Origin: Hymenobacter sp. ISL-91
GTDB lineage: Bacteria > Bacteroidota > Bacteroidia > Cytophagales > Hymenobacteraceae
Assembly: GCF_018613725.1 (NCBI RefSeq)
Contig: NZ_JAGGPS010000022.1
Coordinates: 1-64,000, forward strand
DNA: 64,000 nt
Direction of reading: 5' to 3'
Shown in pieces: positions 61,473-64,000 of this stretch. The position numbers and the translations under genes are program-made. The notes beneath the pieces are model-generated. The model did not search any database. It saw only the letters and a program-made list of their open reading frames with translations, and was not told where the DNA came from. Each line of letters begins with the position of its first letter. Within the stretch, counting starts at the first letter, position 1.

Positions 61473-62396
61473 TTACCTGCCCGGTATTTTGTACACCTGC
61501 ACGCCGGCCGCTGTCAGCAGGTAGGCATATTGCTCGCTTACGAGCACCTGCTGCACGCCGGCCAGCGGCAGCGGCAGGGCGCGTTCGGTGAGGTTGTACA
61601 AGTGAAAAAACCGTAGCTCGCCGGCCGGCCCTAAGTAGTAAAGTTCGTCGGAGCGGAAGCCCACATAGTTCAGGCCCGGCAGCGGCAGCTTCTTGCGAAA
61701 GTTGCCCAGGTTATCGAATACGTACACGCCCCCTACCCTATCTACCAGATAGAGGTTGTTCTGGTACTCACGCAGAAACCGGAAATCGGGCCGCGAGCGG
61801 CCAATCAGAATATCAAGCGGCGTGGAAATGGTAAAGCGTTTCTGGGTGGCATCAAACTGCCGCAGCGTCAGGTCCGACTCGTTGAAGAGCCAGTACCGGT
61901 CGTCGGGGGCCAATGTTACCACGCGGGCCTGGCCATCGAGCAGCTGGGGCAGCGGCAGCTCGCTGATGGGCGACAGAAACCGGTCGAGCAGCAGCACCTG
62001 CTGGCGGTCGTCGTAGAAAACCAGCACTTTAGCCGTGTTCCAGGCTTCTACCTGCATCACGTGGCCGGGCAACGGCGGGGCATACACGTTCAGAGCCTCC
62101 CCTTCGGGCCCATATTGGCGCAGGTTGTTCTGGCGGTCAGTTACATACAGGTTGCCGCGCCTATCCAGCGAGGCCGCGCCCGGCTGGGGCAGGGCCAAGC
62201 TGCGCACCAGCTGCCAGCCCCGGGCGGCACCGGCTGTATCGGGGAGCAGGCGCGCTACCGGCGCGGCCTGCCCAGCCGGCGCCACCGAGCCCGCCGGGGG
62301 CGCAGTGGTTTGGGCGCTGGTGAGAAGTGGTGTTAGAAGTGAGAGATGAGAAATGAGAAGTGAGACCAGAAGAAAGCGAATAGAAAAAACTGTCAT
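61473..62396 (-). CDS. Exported beta-propeller protein
   Basis: A 307-residue protein with signal peptide (FSIRFLLVSLLISHLSLLTP, cleavage after LLTSAQ). The mature part has propeller-like blades: NLYVTDRQNNLRQYGPEGEA, LVFYDDRQQVLLLDRFLSPI, NLYLVDRVGGVYVFDNLGNF and LVSEQYAYLLTAAGVQVYKI. Such Bacteroidota proteins follow LpxH-type genes and have no known function. The start codon lies in the palindrome 62391-62489, so this repeat probably set the present N-terminus; the signal peptide segment is itself encoded by a GAGAAGTGAGA repeat. Confidence 0.7.
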   Translation of the reverse strand: MTVFSIRFLLVSLLISHLSLLTPLLTSAQTTAPPAGSVAPAGQAAPVARLLPDTAGAARGWQLVRSLALPQPGAASLDRRGNLYVTDRQNNLRQYGPEGEALNVYAPPLPGHVMQVEAWNTAKVLVFYDDRQQVLLLDRFLSPISELPLPQLLDGQARVVTLAPDDRYWLFNESDLTLRQFDATQKRFTISTPLDILIGRSRPDFRFLREYQNNLYLVDRVGGVYVFDNLGNFRKKLPLPGLNYVGFRSDELYYLGPAGELRFFHLYNLTERALPLPLAGVQQVLVSEQYAYLLTAAGVQVYKIPGR

Positions 62397-62489
62397 CCTG
62401 AGCAGCGCGCGGGATCTTGTCCCGCGAGCCCAACTAGCAGCGAGTGTTGGGCTCGCGGGACAAGATCCCGCGCGCTGATCAGGATGACA
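62391..62489. repeat. 44-bp inverted repeat with one mismatch, over a start codon
   Basis: Left arm 62391-62434 (TGTCATCCTGAGCAGCGCGC...) and right arm 62446-62489 differ at one base (G versus T partner); loop of 11 bases. The end TGTCATCCTGA gives the ATG (62396) of the beta-propeller gene. The ends match the degenerate repeat at 10889-10942. Confidence 0.85.
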
Positions 62490-62532
62490 AGGGCTTTGCA
62501 CGTCCACCCGCTCGTTTCTCAGCTTAACCTTC

Positions 62533-63315
62533 TCACTTCTCATATTCCCGTAACGCCAGTTGCTGCCCATCATACACGCCATAGGTGCAATAATTGACCC
62601 ATTCGCCGAGGTTGAGGTAACGGCTGCCGGGGGCTACTTCTACGTCGAGGGGCAGGTGGCGGTGGCCGAAAACATAGTACTCGTGCGGGAACTGCTGCTG
62701 CATCTCGCGGCAATACGTCAGCAGCCACTCGTCGTCGCCGAGGAAGTGGTCGTCGGAAGGGCCGTTTTGCAGGCGGCTGTGGCGGCTCCAGCGGTTGGCC
62801 AGCCCGATGCCGAAGTTAGGGTGCAGCCGCGCAAACAGCCACTGGGCCACCGGCGAGGCAAATACTTTCTTTAGCACCTTATAGGTGTGGTCGCCGGGGC
62901 CGAGCCCGTCGCCGTGGCCGATATGGAACTGGTGCCCACCTATGCGCTGGCTGACCGGGTGGCGCAAAATGGGAATGTTAAGCTCCTGGGTGAAGTAATC
63001 GAACATCCACATATCGTGGTTGCCGGTGAAGAAGGTAACCGGCAAACCCGTATCCGTCAGTTCGGCCAGCTTGCCCTGCAGGCGCGTAAAGCCCCGCGGG
63101 ATGGCGTGGCGGTACTCAAACCAGAAATCGAAGATGTCGCCCAGCAGGTAAATGGCGGCCGCGTCGCGGGCCACTTCATCGAGCCAGCGCACAATACGCT
63201 TTTCCCGCTCGCGCGAGCGGGCGGCATCGGGGGCGCCAAGATGGAAATCGGAGGCAAAATACACCCGGCGGCCGGGCGGCAGGGCCAGATCAGGCAGTTG
63301 GAGCGGGCGCGTCAT
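62533..63315 (-). CDS. lpxH: UDP-2,3-diacylglucosamine hydrolase (LpxH-like)
   Basis: A 260-residue metallophosphoesterase. The metal-site motifs are all seen: FASDFHLGAPDAARSR, GDIFDFWFEYR, GNHDMWMFDYF, HIGHGDGLGPGDHTY and FGHRHLPLDVEV. It removes UMP from UDP-diacylglucosamine to make lipid X in lipid A synthesis, at the cytosolic membrane face. Length and the DFWFEY stretch fit LpxH of Bacteroidota. Its start overlaps the LUD gene end by 26 bases, so the two are probably cotranscribed. Confidence 0.9.
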   Translation of the reverse strand: MTRPLQLPDLALPPGRRVYFASDFHLGAPDAARSREREKRIVRWLDEVARDAAAIYLLGDIFDFWFEYRHAIPRGFTRLQGKLAELTDTGLPVTFFTGNHDMWMFDYFTQELNIPILRHPVSQRIGGHQFHIGHGDGLGPGDHTYKVLKKVFASPVAQWLFARLHPNFGIGLANRWSRHSRLQNGPSDDHFLGDDEWLLTYCREMQQQFPHEYYVFGHRHLPLDVEVAPGSRYLNLGEWVNYCTYGVYDGQQLALREYEK

Positions 63316-63955
63316 CTAGTAGAAAAAGGGCCAGGCGGCGCGGACCATGCGCCCCGAGTACCAGCGTTTTTTCGATATCGGCGGTGCGGCTGGGCCCCGA
63401 GGTCAGAGACATCATGGAGGGCAGCTGGCCGGGGCCGTATTTGGTTTGCATCAGCTGTAGCGCGTCGACGATGTCGGCCACTACCTGCGAGGTGCGGGCC
63501 AGTACCAGGTGCTGGTCGGGATAGATGCTCAGCCGGCGCCCGCTACCCGTAGCCCCCGACACCAGAATACTGCCGGTACGGGCCACCAGGGCCTCACAAC
63601 TCGTCAGGCCCGCATCGGCCTGCTCCCGAAAATCATTTTCATCACCCTGAAAAACCAGGCCGCCAGCGTGTAGCAGCTTTTTCAACTCCGGCTCCCATAC
63701 GTATAGGTTTTCCAACTGCTGCTCCTTTTTATAGAGAAAAAGCTGATCGTAGAAGTGCTCCTCCGATTCGCAATAGTAAAACGCCCCGCCTACCCGCACA
63801 AAGCTTTGGGCAAAGGCCACGGCCAAATCATCGGCGGCGGCAGGCCTGGGGTGTAGCGGAGCCGCAAAATCGGGCCGGGGCACGGGGGCGGGCCCGGGCG
63901 TCTGCAGGGCCTCACGGATACGGCGTAGAACAAGGTCACGGGAGCTTTCGGCCAT
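63290..63955 (-). CDS. LUD-domain protein (LutC/YkgG-like)
   Basis: A 221-residue cytosolic protein. The LUD domain runs about 60-215, with AGLTSCEALVARTGSILVSG, QHLVLARTSQVVADIVDALQ and LTSGPSRTADIEKTLVLGAH, the family landmarks. In LutC the domain supports lactate oxidation; in Bacteroidota single LUD genes usually stand alone near lpxH or ftsH and their role is unknown. ATG at 63955 was chosen because a perfect -7 element TACCTTTG stands four bases before it. It overlaps lpxH by 26 bases. Confidence 0.88.
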   Translation of the reverse strand: MAESSRDLVLRRIREALQTPGPAPVPRPDFAAPLHPRPAAADDLAVAFAQSFVRVGGAFYYCESEEHFYDQLFLYKKEQQLENLYVWEPELKKLLHAGGLVFQGDENDFREQADAGLTSCEALVARTGSILVSGATGSGRRLSIYPDQHLVLARTSQVVADIVDALQLMQTKYGPGQLPSMMSLTSGPSRTADIEKTLVLGAHGPRRLALFLLDDAPAPTA

Positions 63956-63959
63956 GCAG

Positions 63960-63967
63960 CAAAGGTA
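63960..63967 (-). promoter_or_regulatory. Promoter -7 element four bases before the LUD gene ATG
   Basis: TACCTTTG on the minus strand, exact TAnnTTTG match, spacer GCAG to the ATG at 63955. A start point 4-6 bases downstream falls at the ATG, suggesting a leaderless transcript. Confidence 0.5.
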
Positions 63968-64000
63968 AGCGGGTTTCACTTGTAGAAAACACGGCCAAAG

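Noticed and set aside
1..64000. CRISPR arrays, rRNA, prophage, IS elements
   Set aside because: No regular spacer-repeat arrays, no rRNA sequence, no phage genes and no transposase-like proteins were seen.

Overview
The window looks like a chromosomal segment of a GC-rich member of the Bacteroidota, most likely Hymenobacter or a close relative in the Cytophagales. Supporting signs are promoter elements of the TAnnTTTG type upstream of many genes instead of the classical -10/-35 pair, a gliding-motility lipoprotein (GldH) coupled to RicT, a secreted subtilase with a type IX secretion C-terminal domain, many Bacteroidota-type lipoproteins, and GC-rich coding sequence. Genus assignment is inference.

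Layout. 1-10 kb: a partial gene, a glycosyltransferase with a lipoprotein/OMP gene, a fatty acid desaturase, a DUF4136 lipoprotein, a nucleoside deaminase, an AT-richer BetT-like BCCT transporter, an ABC exporter and a coiled-coil membrane protein. 11-20 kb: a multi-PAS histidine kinase split by an in-frame TAG, dnaE, and a pseudogene with three lesions. 20-31 kb: two DUF2382 stress-type proteins, thioredoxin, a TonB-domain protein, an Lrp regulator, a probable noncoding RNA with twin hairpins, DsbD, a CNNM/CBS protein, a gamma carbonic anhydrase, a radical SAM protein and endonuclease III. 31-38 kb: two paralogous glycine-zipper OmpA proteins, accD, a third OmpA lipoprotein, a cystathionine gamma-synthase type enzyme, a TVP38 protein and tRNA-Arg(ACG). 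38-43 kb: two small hypothetical genes, a candidate small RNA, a microbial rhodopsin with an unusual S-T-T helix-C motif, and a ferredoxin reductase/ferredoxin pair. 43-51 kb: an outer-membrane protein and a 2099-residue alpha-2-macroglobulin. 51-64 kb: DinB, hypothetical genes, a helix-hairpin-helix protein, a cold shock protein, gldH-ricT, an M57 metalloprotease, the T9SS subtilase, a beta-propeller protein, an LpxH-type hydrolase and a LUD-domain protein.

Most genes are housekeeping or envelope functions. The most interesting items are the rhodopsin lacking the helix-C carboxylate counterion (Ser at the Asp85 position, retinal lysine and Asp212 kept), the twin-hairpin RNA with identical 10-nt loops on different stems, and several families of dispersed palindromes. 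Some palindromes supply a start or stop codon or lie in frame inside a gene. No CRISPR array, prophage, integrase, IS transposase or rRNA was seen.
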